Source: CAIQPS01 sp963783835
GTDB taxonomy: Bacteria > Actinomycetota > Thermoleophilia > RBG-16-64-13
Assembly (NCBI GenBank): GCA_963783835.1
Contig: CAWAOX010000002.1
Coordinates: forward strand, 46,264-110,263
DNA: 64,000 nucleotides
Direction of reading: 5' to 3'
Part shown: piece after piece, positions 26,612-33,726 of the stretch
How the letters are laid out: every line of letters starts with the position of its first letter
Numbering within the stretch: position 1 is the first letter of the stretch
Translations under genes and position numbers: made by a program
Notes under the pieces: generated by a model
The model's input: the letters and a program-made list of their open reading frames with translations, nothing else
Told to the model about the DNA's origin: nothing
The model's database searches: none

Positions 26612-27513
26612 CTATCCGGCCACGCCGGCAAGCTGAAGGATCTGGGGAATGATCTCCTCCTTGCCGATGGCCATGACGTGCACGCCGTCGCACACCTTGT
26701 TGTCGCGCAGGAAGCGGATGTGCCGGGCGGCGATCTCCATCCCTTTGCGAAGCGGCCTCTTCCTTGGGCACGCTCCCCATCTCCTCGAGAAGGCTGTCGG
26801 GCACGAAGATACCCGGGCACCGCCCGGTTCATGTACTTGGCCATGCCCAGGCCGGTGAGTACCACGAGGCCGGCCATGATCTTCACGTTGGTCCCGGCCG
26901 TGATCTCCCGCGCCTGCTCCATGAAGCGCTGGAAGTTGTCCATGTCGTAGACGGCCTGGGTCTGGAAGAAGTCGGCCCCGGCCTCGACCTTGCGGGCGAA
27001 CTTGTACATCTGCGGCTCGAGCGGGTCGGACTCGGGAGTCACGACGGCGCCCACGAAGAAATCGGTCGCCCCGTCCAGTTCCGCACCGGCCCAATCGTGA
27101 CCCGCGTTCATCTTCCTGCAGCACTGGATCAGATGGATCGAGTCGAAATCGAACACGCCCTTGGCCTGCTTGTGGTCGCCCACCACGGGATGGTCGCCGG
27201 TGAGGCAGAGAACGTTGGTGATACCCATGAACGCCGCAGACAGAAGGTCGGACTGCAGGCCCAGACGGTTGCGGTCGCGGCAGGTGGTCTGAAAGATGGG
27301 GTCGCCGCCGCGGCGGACGATCTCGCCGGAGACAGCGAGGGAGCCCATGCGCATCACAGCGCTCTGGTTGTCGGTCACGTTGAGGCCGGCCACCTTGTCC
27401 TTGAGCAGGTCGATGTGGTGCAGCATGGTCTCGACGTTGGTGCCTTTCGGCGGGCCGATCTCGCCCGAGATGACGAAGTTGCCGCTGTTGCAGGCGTCGC
27501 GATAGGTGCCCAT
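26612..27513 (-). CDS. metF: 5,10-methylenetetrahydrofolate reductase (MetF), frameshifted twice as read
   Basis: The protein starts MGTYRDACNSGNFVISGEIG and shows MetF barrel motifs (VTDNQSAVMRMGSLA, LCLTGDHPVVGDH, ADFFQTQAVYD). Near 26811 and again near 26749 one extra base shifts the frame. Joining the three frames gives RAVPGIFVPDSLLEEMG, then KGMEIAARHIRFLRDN and a normal end at 26612 (about 300 residues). MetF interconverts methylene-THF and methyl-THF. It overlaps the metV stop by one base (TAATG). Together they form the MetFV-type reductase of acetogens, in which MetV supplies an iron-sulfur/zinc subunit. Confidence 0.88.
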
Positions 27514-28190
27514 TACACCTCGCTCCCCATCTTCGCTTTGTCAGGACCGCGGTCGAGGACTGCGCCGGGATGCCGGATGACGTTCCAATCCTTGGGCTCG
27601 TGCAGTATCGTGCGCTTGTTTTCGCGCCCTTCCCTCTTCAGCTGGTTGTGAATGAGCACCCACGCGCATTCCATCTCCGGATCCACCTCGCACTTGCCGT
27701 GGCTGGTGCCGCCGCAGGGGCCGTTCACCAGACCCTTGGCGCAACGAGTGATGGGGCAGATGGAACCGTAGTCGTCGATGACGCACGCCCCGCAGTGGGA
27801 GCACTTCTCCATGAAGTCCATGGAGCGCTGGATGTTGCCGAGGAACAGCGGGTCGCAACCCGGGATGACACGCTTGTCGGTGGCGGCGCGGGCGGCCTGC
27901 GTGCCGGCGCCGCATGACAGGATCAGAAAACCGTCGGCATCGCCGACCGCATCCTTGGCCTGGCGCAGGATGCGCTTGACATCCAACTCGTGGCAGCCGG
28001 TGTGGACGATCTCGGTGAAGACCACCTGTTTACCGTGTTCTTCGAGCATGGCCTTCATTTCGGCCACCTCCGGCGGACCGCCGGTCCGCGTGGCGGTGGC
28101 GCATTCCCCGCAGCCGAGGATGACGATGCGCGTGAGGCCCTCGAGGTCCTCGAGGACCTCTTCGAAGGGCTTCTTCTTGGAGATGATCAA
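27513..28190 (-). CDS. metV: MetV-type methylenetetrahydrofolate reductase partner subunit (Cys-rich)
   Basis: The 225-residue protein has the MTHFR_C (MetV) pattern: GCGECATATRTGGPPEV in the N-terminal half, LSCGAGTQA, and a C-terminal cluster CSHCGACVIDD ... CPITRCAKGLVNGPCGGT ... KCEVDPEMECAW that should bind zinc or iron-sulfur clusters. In acetogens MetV accompanies MetF and is thought to pass electrons to it from a partner other than free NADH. It is coupled to metF by TAATG overlap. Confidence 0.9.
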   Translation of the reverse strand: MIISKKKPFEEVLEDLEGLTRIVILGCGECATATRTGGPPEVAEMKAMLEEHGKQVVFTEIVHTGCHELDVKRILRQAKDAVGDADGFLILSCGAGTQAARAATDKRVIPGCDPLFLGNIQRSMDFMEKCSHCGACVIDDYGSICPITRCAKGLVNGPCGGTSHGKCEVDPEMECAWVLIHNQLKREGRENKRTILHEPKDWNVIRHPGAVLDRGPDKAKMGSEV

Positions 28191-28235
28191 TTTGCCTTAC
28201 CTCCCCCGGAGACCTTGGCCCCCGGCTGAGAATTC

Positions 28236-29204
28236 CTACTTCTTCTCGAGCTGCAGACGCGCCGCCCGCAGGGTGTTGCGCGCCAGCATCATGTTCGTGA
28301 CAGCCCCCACTCCGCCTGGCACCGGGGTGATAGCGCCGGCCTTCCCGGATACCGCTTCGAAATCGACGTCGCCCACAGTCTTGCCCTGGGCCTCGGCCAG
28401 ATCGGCCCCGCAGTTGCGGCAGGGGTTCTTTTTGCCCCGATTCAGCGTGCCGCAAACCGGGCACACGATCACCCGGTTGATGCCCACGTCGAGGACCACG
28501 GCGCCTTCCTTGACCAGGTCCGCCCCAACGAGGTGCGGGACCCCGGCAGCGACGACAAGGATATCGGCCACCGTGGTGTGCTTGGCCAGGTTCCCGCGGT
28601 TCGACGTGAAGACGTGGGAGACCGTCGTCGTGGCGTTGCGGTTCAGGAGCAGGAGCGCGAGCGGTTTGCCCACCGTGTTGGAGTGCCCGACCACGCAAAC
28701 CTCCGCGCCCTCGAGCGCGTCGGTCACGTCTCGCCCCTCGGCCCGCAGATGGCGCTCGAGCAGCTCCATGCAGGCGGCGGGGGTCGCCGGCGGGAAAGTC
28801 GGCTCCCCGAGGGTGAGCCGCCCCATGTTGAAGGGATGGAAGCAGTCGACGTCCTTGCCGAAGTCGATCGAGTTGATGACCACCGAGTCGGCCACCTGCG
28901 CAGGGAACGGCCGCAGGGGAAGGATCCCGGAGACCGCCGGGTCGTCGTTCAGGCTGCGAACGGCGGCGATAACGGCGGCTTCGCTGGCATCGGCCGGCAA
29001 GATCTCGTTGCGATAGCCCAGCCCCATCTCGCCACAGAACTTCTCCACCGCTCCGCGGTACATGCCCGCGCCGAAATCATCGCCCACCATGAGCGTGGCG
29101 ATGCCCGGATCGGCGCCCGCGGCCCGCAGTTCCTCCAGTTCGCGCGAAAGCTCTTCCCGCACCTCGGCGGCGATGGCTTTCCCGTCGATGATCTTGGCTG
29201 CCAC
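28236..29204 (-). CDS. folD: FolD-type methylenetetrahydrofolate dehydrogenase with zinc-ribbon insertion and altered cyclohydrolase site
   Basis: The 322-residue protein has the FolD fold: N-terminal domain with ATLMVGDD, a conserved KDVDCFHPFNMGRL, a Rossmann NADP site CVVGHSNTVGKPLALLL and a C-terminal TPVPGGVGAVTNMML. Two features are odd. At Tyr49 + 4, where bifunctional enzymes have the catalytic Lys, there is Val53, and the usual VQLPLP is PLRPFP, losing the Gln; the Asp of KDVD is kept. Second, residues about 246-275 insert CPVC-x10-CRNC, a probable zinc ribbon, making it some 35 residues longer than usual. It probably oxidises methylene-THF to methenyl-THF only; the next gene upstream, fchA, can do the hydrolysis. 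Confidence 0.9.
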   Translation of the reverse strand: MAAKIIDGKAIAAEVREELSRELEELRAAGADPGIATLMVGDDFGAGMYRGAVEKFCGEMGLGYRNEILPADASEAAVIAAVRSLNDDPAVSGILPLRPFPAQVADSVVINSIDFGKDVDCFHPFNMGRLTLGEPTFPPATPAACMELLERHLRAEGRDVTDALEGAEVCVVGHSNTVGKPLALLLLNRNATTTVSHVFTSNRGNLAKHTTVADILVVAAGVPHLVGADLVKEGAVVLDVGINRVIVCPVCGTLNRGKKNPCRNCGADLAEAQGKTVGDVDFEAVSGKAGAITPVPGGVGAVTNMMLARNTLRAARLQLEKK

Positions 29205-29243
29205 TCGTGTCTCCCTTTCTTGGACGGGACGCGCCGGACTCGG

Positions 29244-29879
29244 CTATATCTTGCTGTAGGTGAGCGCGAGGACCATGTCGCGCAGGCGGGCGGTCTCGGA
29301 GAGGACCGCTTCGACACGCGTCCACGCGTCCCGCTTGAACCCGTCGTCTTCGATCCAGGCCAGGTTGATCTTGACGTTGAGCGCCGCCGACTGCGCGGCG
29401 GCATCGGCGAGCACCACGGCGACGCCGGCATCGGACACCGCGTTGGTATTACCCTTCTCCGCGGCCGGCAGCGAGAGCCGCGCGACGGCGGCGGCCGCTT
29501 CGGCCACCTTGAGCGGCACCTCGGCCGCTCCCTTCAGCGCCGCCTGCATCACCCGGCTGCGCTCCTTCTTCTGCCCGTCGGTGTCGCGGGGCAGTTTCAT
29601 GGCCGCGGCCACCTGGGCATACGCCTCGGCGTCGGCGGTGATGAATCCCGTGAGTTCGCCCCGAAGCTTCTCGGCCTGCTCTTTGATCTCCGCCATCGCG
29701 TCCTGCACCGACGCGTACTTCTCTTTGCCCAGCGTGAGCGCGGTCACCATGGTCACGAGACCGGCTCCCAGCGCCCCGACCAGGGCGGCGACGCTGCCCC
29801 CGCCGGGCTCGGGATCCGCGCCCGCCAGCTTGTCCAGATAGGCCTGGATGCTCCACTCGGCGTATGTCTGCCCGGCCAT
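29244..29879 (-). CDS. fchA: methenyltetrahydrofolate cyclohydrolase (FchA, cyclodeaminase family)
   Basis: The ATG at 29879 overlaps the fhs stop (TAATG). The 211-residue helical protein matches the formiminotransferase-cyclodeaminase C-terminal family: LAGADPEPGGGSVAALVGALGAGLV near the start and LPRDTDGQKKER in the middle. Stand-alone members convert methenyl-THF to 10-formyl-THF. The gene lies between fhs and folD, matching the order of the reactions, and its presence explains how the pathway can tolerate a FolD without cyclohydrolase residues. Confidence 0.9.
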   Translation of the reverse strand: MAGQTYAEWSIQAYLDKLAGADPEPGGGSVAALVGALGAGLVTMVTALTLGKEKYASVQDAMAEIKEQAEKLRGELTGFITADAEAYAQVAAAMKLPRDTDGQKKERSRVMQAALKGAAEVPLKVAEAAAAVARLSLPAAEKGNTNAVSDAGVAVVLADAAAQSAALNVKINLAWIEDDGFKRDAWTRVEAVLSETARLRDMVLALTYSKI

Positions 29880-31546
29880 TAGAACAACCCCACGATCTCG
29901 CCGTTGATGAGGTCGATATTCTCGGCCGCGGGGTGCTTGGGCAGGCCAGGCATGGTCATTATCTTGCCGCAGACCGGGACAACCATACCCGCGCCGGCCG
30001 ACAGCCGGATCTCGCGGACGGTGAGGCGCCAATCGCGCGGCCGGCCCAGCTTGGCTTTGTCGTCGGACAGCGAGGACTGGGTCTTGGCCATGCAGATCGG
30101 CAGGGTGGCGTACCCCAGACGGGTGAAGCGCTCGATGGCGGCCATGGCCTCGTAGTGATAGTCCACCCCGTCGGCTCCATAGATCTGCGTGGCGACGGCC
30201 TCGATCTTCTGCGGGATGGTCATGCCCAGCTCGTAGGCAAAGCGGAAGGGAGGCTTGGCGTCGCTGCTCTCGCAGATGCGGACGACCTCTTCGGCCAGTT
30301 CCACGCCGCCTTCGCCGCCCAGCGCCCATACGTCGGAGAGCACTACCTTGGCGCCCATGGCGCCCGCCCGCTCCCGAAGGAGCGCGACCTCGGCGTCGGT
30401 GTCGTCGGGGAAGCGGTTGATGGCGACGACTACGGGCGGGCCAAAGAACTGCATGTTCTCCAGGTGCTTCTCGAGGTTCTCCAAGCCGCTCGCGAGAGCC
30501 GGCAGGTTCTCCTTCTTGAGATCGGCCAGGGGCACGCCACCGTGCATCTTGAGCGCGCGGATGGTGGCGATCAGCACGATGCAGTCGGGCACCAGGCCGG
30601 CGTAGCGGCACTTGATATCGAAGAACTTCTCCGCTCCCAGGTCGGCGCCGAAGCCGGCCTCGGTGACGCAATAGTCACCGAGCTTGAGGGCCATGCGAGT
30701 GGCCTGCACGGAGTTGCAGCCGTGAGCGATGTTGGCGAACGGGCCGCCGTGGATGATGGCCGGCGTGTTCTCGAGGGTCTGCACCAGGTTGGGCATGAAG
30801 GCGTCCTTGAGCAGGACCGCCATGGAGCCCGACACCTTGATGTCCTGAGCCGTGACCTTGCGGCCCCACAGCGTGGAACCCACGATGATGCGATCCAGGC
30901 GGGCCTTGAGGTCTTCGATGTCGGTGGCCAGGCAGAGGATGGCCATGATCTCCGAGGCCACCGTGATGTCGAAGCGGGTCTTACGCTCGACGCCTTCTCC
31001 GCCCTGTCCGACGGTTATCTGCCGGAGCGCCCGATCGTTCAGGTCGACCACCCGGGGCCAGGAGACGTCGTTGGGGTTGATGTTGAGTTCGTTACCCTGG
31101 AAGAGATGGTTGTCGAGCACGGCCGCGCACAGATTGTGGGCCGCGGTGATGGCGTGGATATCGCCGGTGAAGTGAAGGTTGATGTCCTCCATCGGGACTA
31201 CCTGGGCGTAGCCGCCGCCGGCCGCACCGCCCTTGATGCCGAAGCACGGGCCGAGGGACGGCTCGCGCAGCGTGGCGATAGCCTTCTTGCCGATCTTGTT
31301 GAGGCCCATGGAAAGACCGACGTTGGTCGTGGTCTTGCCCTCGCCGGCCGGGGTCGGAGTGATGGCCGTGCAGAGGACGAGCTTCCCATCGGGGCGGCTC
31401 TGCAGCCGGTCGAGAACGTCCAGGTGGATCTTGGCTTTGTACTTGCCGTAGGCGTCCAGGTCGTCCGGACTCAGCCCCAACCCGGCGGCCACCTCGGTGA
31501 TCGGGACCATCGTAGCTTCGCGTGCGATCTCGATGTCGCTCTTCAT
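29879..31546 (-). CDS. fhs: formate-tetrahydrofolate ligase (10-formyl-THF synthetase)
   Basis: The 555-residue protein is full length and has the P-loop TPTPAGEGKTTTNVG, the folate/ATP-site EPSLGPCFGIKGGAAGGGYAQ-type segment and FTGDIHAI. The enzyme makes 10-formyl-THF from formate, THF and ATP, or runs backwards to yield ATP and formate. It is the first gene of a ten-gene leftward operon reaching to the AcsE-like gene. Spacing is tight, and stops overlap starts with fchA. Confidence 0.96.
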   Translation of the reverse strand: MKSDIEIAREATMVPITEVAAGLGLSPDDLDAYGKYKAKIHLDVLDRLQSRPDGKLVLCTAITPTPAGEGKTTTNVGLSMGLNKIGKKAIATLREPSLGPCFGIKGGAAGGGYAQVVPMEDINLHFTGDIHAITAAHNLCAAVLDNHLFQGNELNINPNDVSWPRVVDLNDRALRQITVGQGGEGVERKTRFDITVASEIMAILCLATDIEDLKARLDRIIVGSTLWGRKVTAQDIKVSGSMAVLLKDAFMPNLVQTLENTPAIIHGGPFANIAHGCNSVQATRMALKLGDYCVTEAGFGADLGAEKFFDIKCRYAGLVPDCIVLIATIRALKMHGGVPLADLKKENLPALASGLENLEKHLENMQFFGPPVVVAINRFPDDTDAEVALLRERAGAMGAKVVLSDVWALGGEGGVELAEEVVRICESSDAKPPFRFAYELGMTIPQKIEAVATQIYGADGVDYHYEAMAAIERFTRLGYATLPICMAKTQSSLSDDKAKLGRPRDWRLTVREIRLSAGAGMVVPVCGKIMTMPGLPKHPAAENIDLINGEIVGLF

Positions 31547-31632
31547 GCTCCCCGTTCCTTCAGCGTTCGTGGCGGATATTCTGGCGGGGGCCTGCCTATT
31601 GTGGGCTCTTGCCCCTGAGGGCCCTTCCCTCT

Positions 31633-31661
31633 TTGGTGCGCATATCCTATATTTATATAGT
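31633..31661 (+). promoter_or_regulatory. candidate promoter of the gntR-corrinoid-formate dehydrogenase operon
   Basis: TTGGTG (31633-31638) and TATAGT (31656-31661) are separated by 17 bases in an AT-rich patch of otherwise GC-rich DNA, about 70 bases before the GntR start. The -10 box overlaps the palindrome described separately. Confidence 0.4.
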
Positions 31662-31672
31662 TAAATTGGCAA
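31644..31672 (-). promoter_or_regulatory. candidate promoter of the fhs operon
   Basis: On the minus strand TTGCCA (31672-31667) and TAGGAT (31649-31644) are 17 bases apart, within the same AT-rich patch as the divergent rightward promoter. The -10 box matches the consensus only partly. Confidence 0.3.
31647..31660. promoter_or_regulatory. palindromic candidate operator for the GntR/UTRA regulator
   Basis: CTATAT-TT-ATATAG is a perfect inverted repeat with a 2-base centre. HutC-type GntR regulators bind short palindromes of this kind. It overlaps both candidate promoters of the divergent C1 operons, where one bound dimer could control both. Confidence 0.45.
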
Positions 31673-31733
31673 GAGGCTCCGGACGGGTCTTTGGAGGACT
31701 GCGCCGCACCCGGCGGAGCCAAGGGATGGAGAC

Positions 31734-32543
31734 GTGAGACAGACGGTCAACAGTGGCGCATCCGGGGGCATATCGACCCGAGGCGCACGCGCCAGCGAAG
31801 CCGCGCGCGCCCCCTACGAGCCCGCATATCTCCACATCGCCAACAGCATCGCCGAGCAGATCGGGGCGGGAGTCTACCGCTCGGGCGATCAACTCCCCAC
31901 GGAGCAGCAATTGCGGGAGAGGTTCGGGGTCAGCCCCGTCACCGTCCGCCGGGCGATAAGCCTTCTCCTCGACCGGGGGCTGGTCACCACCACCCAGGGC
32001 AAGGGCACCTTTGTCCGCTCGCTGGACATGGGAGAAGCGGTCTTCAGACTGCACGAGATCACCGAGATGTGGACGGACGACGCCTCCGTCGACGTGCAGC
32101 TTCTGGAGGCGCGGATCAAGCCGGGAGAGGAGTTGGCAGCCCGCATGCTTCACCGTGAGCCGGGGGAGCCGCTGGTCTATATGAGGCGACTCATCAGGCG
32201 GCGGGGTGTCCCCCTTGTCTATCAGGTGGAGCACGTGGTCTACGACGAACGCCGTCCGCTGGTGGAGTCGCAGCTACAGGTGACTTCGCTCGACGGCGTG
32301 CTGCTCTCCGGCCGGGGAGAGGGCGTCCCGAGCGGCCGGCTGAGCATCCAGGCGGTCAGCCTCGATGCCGAAGCCGCGAAGTACCTGGGAGTCGCCGAAG
32401 GCTCCCCGGCATTCTGTCTGGAGCACCTCTTCCTGGACTTCGAGGGGAAGCCCGTCAGTTGGGGTAGGTTCCTGTGCCGGGCCGACCAGTTCCGCCTGAG
32501 CACGAGCATCGGAGTGCCGCAGGAGCGGACCGAGGATATCTAA
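31734..32543 (+). CDS. GntR-family regulator, HutC/UTRA subfamily
   Basis: The 269-residue protein has a winged helix at about residues 30-95 (YRSGDQLPTEQQLRERFGVSPVTVRRAI, then TTTQGKGTFV) and a C-terminal UTRA ligand domain (about 110-260). UTRA regulators bind small metabolites and usually repress a neighbouring operon. This one is the first gene of the formate dehydrogenase operon and faces fhs across a shared promoter region, so it probably senses a substrate or intermediate of the one-carbon pathway. The residues before about 25 are poorly conserved in character and a later start is possible. Confidence 0.88.
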   Translation: MRQTVNSGASGGISTRGARASEAARAPYEPAYLHIANSIAEQIGAGVYRSGDQLPTEQQLRERFGVSPVTVRRAISLLLDRGLVTTTQGKGTFVRSLDMGEAVFRLHEITEMWTDDASVDVQLLEARIKPGEELAARMLHREPGEPLVYMRRLIRRRGVPLVYQVEHVVYDERRPLVESQLQVTSLDGVLLSGRGEGVPSGRLSIQAVSLDAEAAKYLGVAEGSPAFCLEHLFLDFEGKPVSWGRFLCRADQFRLSTSIGVPQERTEDI

Positions 32544-32552
32544 GGAGCCTGG

Positions 32553-33206
32553 ATGGAGAGCATCACAGCCGCGGTGGCGGCCCTCGACTATGGATCGACC
32601 CTCACCCTGGTGCGCGACGCCTTGGCCAAGGGAGAGAGCGCGGCCGACATCGTCCGCGCCACCCAGGCGGGACTGCAGGTCGTCGGCGAGCGCTACGAAC
32701 GGCAGGAGATCTTCCTCTCCGGGCTGATCATGGCGGGCGAGATCTTCCGCGGAGTGATGGAGATAGTGCAACCGGATTGGGAGAGCAGTCTCGAGGGCGG
32801 AGCATCGGGACGGGTGCTCCTGGGCACGGTGGCCGGCGACATCCACGACCTGGGTAAGAACATGGCCGCGCTGGCATTCCGGGCTTTCGGTTTCGCCGTC
32901 GAGGATCTGGGCGTGGACGTGCCCCCGCAGGCGTTCCTCGAAGCCGCGCGCCGGACCAGGCCCGATATAGTCGGGCTCTCGGGGCTTCTGACGCTCGCGT
33001 TCGATTCCATGCGGGACACGATCGCCCTTATCCGGCAAGACGCGGCCGAACTCGGCCGGATCCCACTGATCGTCATCGGTGGCGCGACCATCGACGAGCA
33101 CATCGCCCGCTACACTGACGCCGACCATTGGACCAACGACGCCATGGAAGGCGTCCGCATCTGCCAGCGGCTACTGGAAGAACGAAGACCGACTGAGAGG
33201 GCCTGA
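32553..33206 (+). CDS. second corrinoid (cobalamin-binding) protein
   Basis: The 217-residue protein has the same two-domain layout as the corrinoid protein of the leftward operon: a helical cap (LSGLIMAGEIFRGVMEIV) and a B12-binding domain with the base-off motif GDIHDLGKN, then SGLLTLAFDSMRDTIALI and VIGGATIDEH. It differs clearly in sequence from the first copy, so it probably serves another methyltransferase or step. No methyltransferase adjoins it here; it sits between the regulator and the formate dehydrogenase subunits. An overlap-free 9-base gap follows gntR. Confidence 0.9.
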   Translation: MESITAAVAALDYGSTLTLVRDALAKGESAADIVRATQAGLQVVGERYERQEIFLSGLIMAGEIFRGVMEIVQPDWESSLEGGASGRVLLGTVAGDIHDLGKNMAALAFRAFGFAVEDLGVDVPPQAFLEAARRTRPDIVGLSGLLTLAFDSMRDTIALIRQDAAELGRIPLIVIGGATIDEHIARYTDADHWTNDAMEGVRICQRLLEERRPTERA

Positions 33207-33725
33207 ATGAGCACCACCCAGATCGACCGACTCGCCGCGCCGGTGATTCCCGAGTCGGAGCAAGGCCTCGCGGACAGAGTCGATGAAGTGCTGGCCGCCT
33301 TTGCCGGCGAGAAGGCGGAGTTGATCTCGATCCTGCAGCGGGTCCAGCACGCGTTGGGGTATCTGCCTGATGAGGCGATGATCCGCATAGCGCGTTTCAC
33401 CCGCATACCGGAATCCACGGTCTACGGCGTCGCGACGTTCTACTCCCAGTTCAAGTTCGCGCCGGTCGGCCGCAACGTCATCAAAGTGTGCCGGGGTACC
33501 GGATGCTACGTGAAGGGCGCCCCCCGGCTTCTGGACGAAGTCGAGAAGCTGCTGGGAATCACCGACGGCGAGACGACGGGCGACCTCGAATACACCCTCG
33601 AGACGGTGGCCTGCTTCGGCTCCTGCGCCCTGGCTCCTGTGCTGGTCCTCAACGAGAAGGTCTACGGTTCCATGACACCCGAGAAAGTCAAGGACCTGCT
33701 GCGTCGCAAGGACGAGGCGGAGTGA
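33207..33725 (+). CDS. NuoE/HydC-like [2Fe-2S] subunit of the formate dehydrogenase complex
   Basis: The 172-residue protein belongs to the 24-kDa complex I subunit family. A helical N-terminus (ILQRVQHALGYLPDEAM) precedes a thioredoxin-like [2Fe-2S] domain with ligands in KVCRGTGCYVKGA and ETVACFGSCALAPV. The family partners NuoF-like flavoproteins and carries electrons to or from NADH. The ATG lies directly after the corrinoid gene stop, and the NuoF-like gene follows immediately. Confidence 0.9.
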   Translation: MSTTQIDRLAAPVIPESEQGLADRVDEVLAAFAGEKAELISILQRVQHALGYLPDEAMIRIARFTRIPESTVYGVATFYSQFKFAPVGRNVIKVCRGTGCYVKGAPRLLDEVEKLLGITDGETTGDLEYTLETVACFGSCALAPVLVLNEKVYGSMTPEKVKDLLRRKDEAE

Positions 33726-33726
33726 G

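Noticed and set aside
25171..27513. A MetF-dihydrolipoyl dehydrogenase fusion protein of 780 residues
   Set aside because: The open frame between the two halves encodes no conserved sequence. The real MetF C-terminus lies in the other frames and ends at 26612, and lpdA has its own ATG at 26601.
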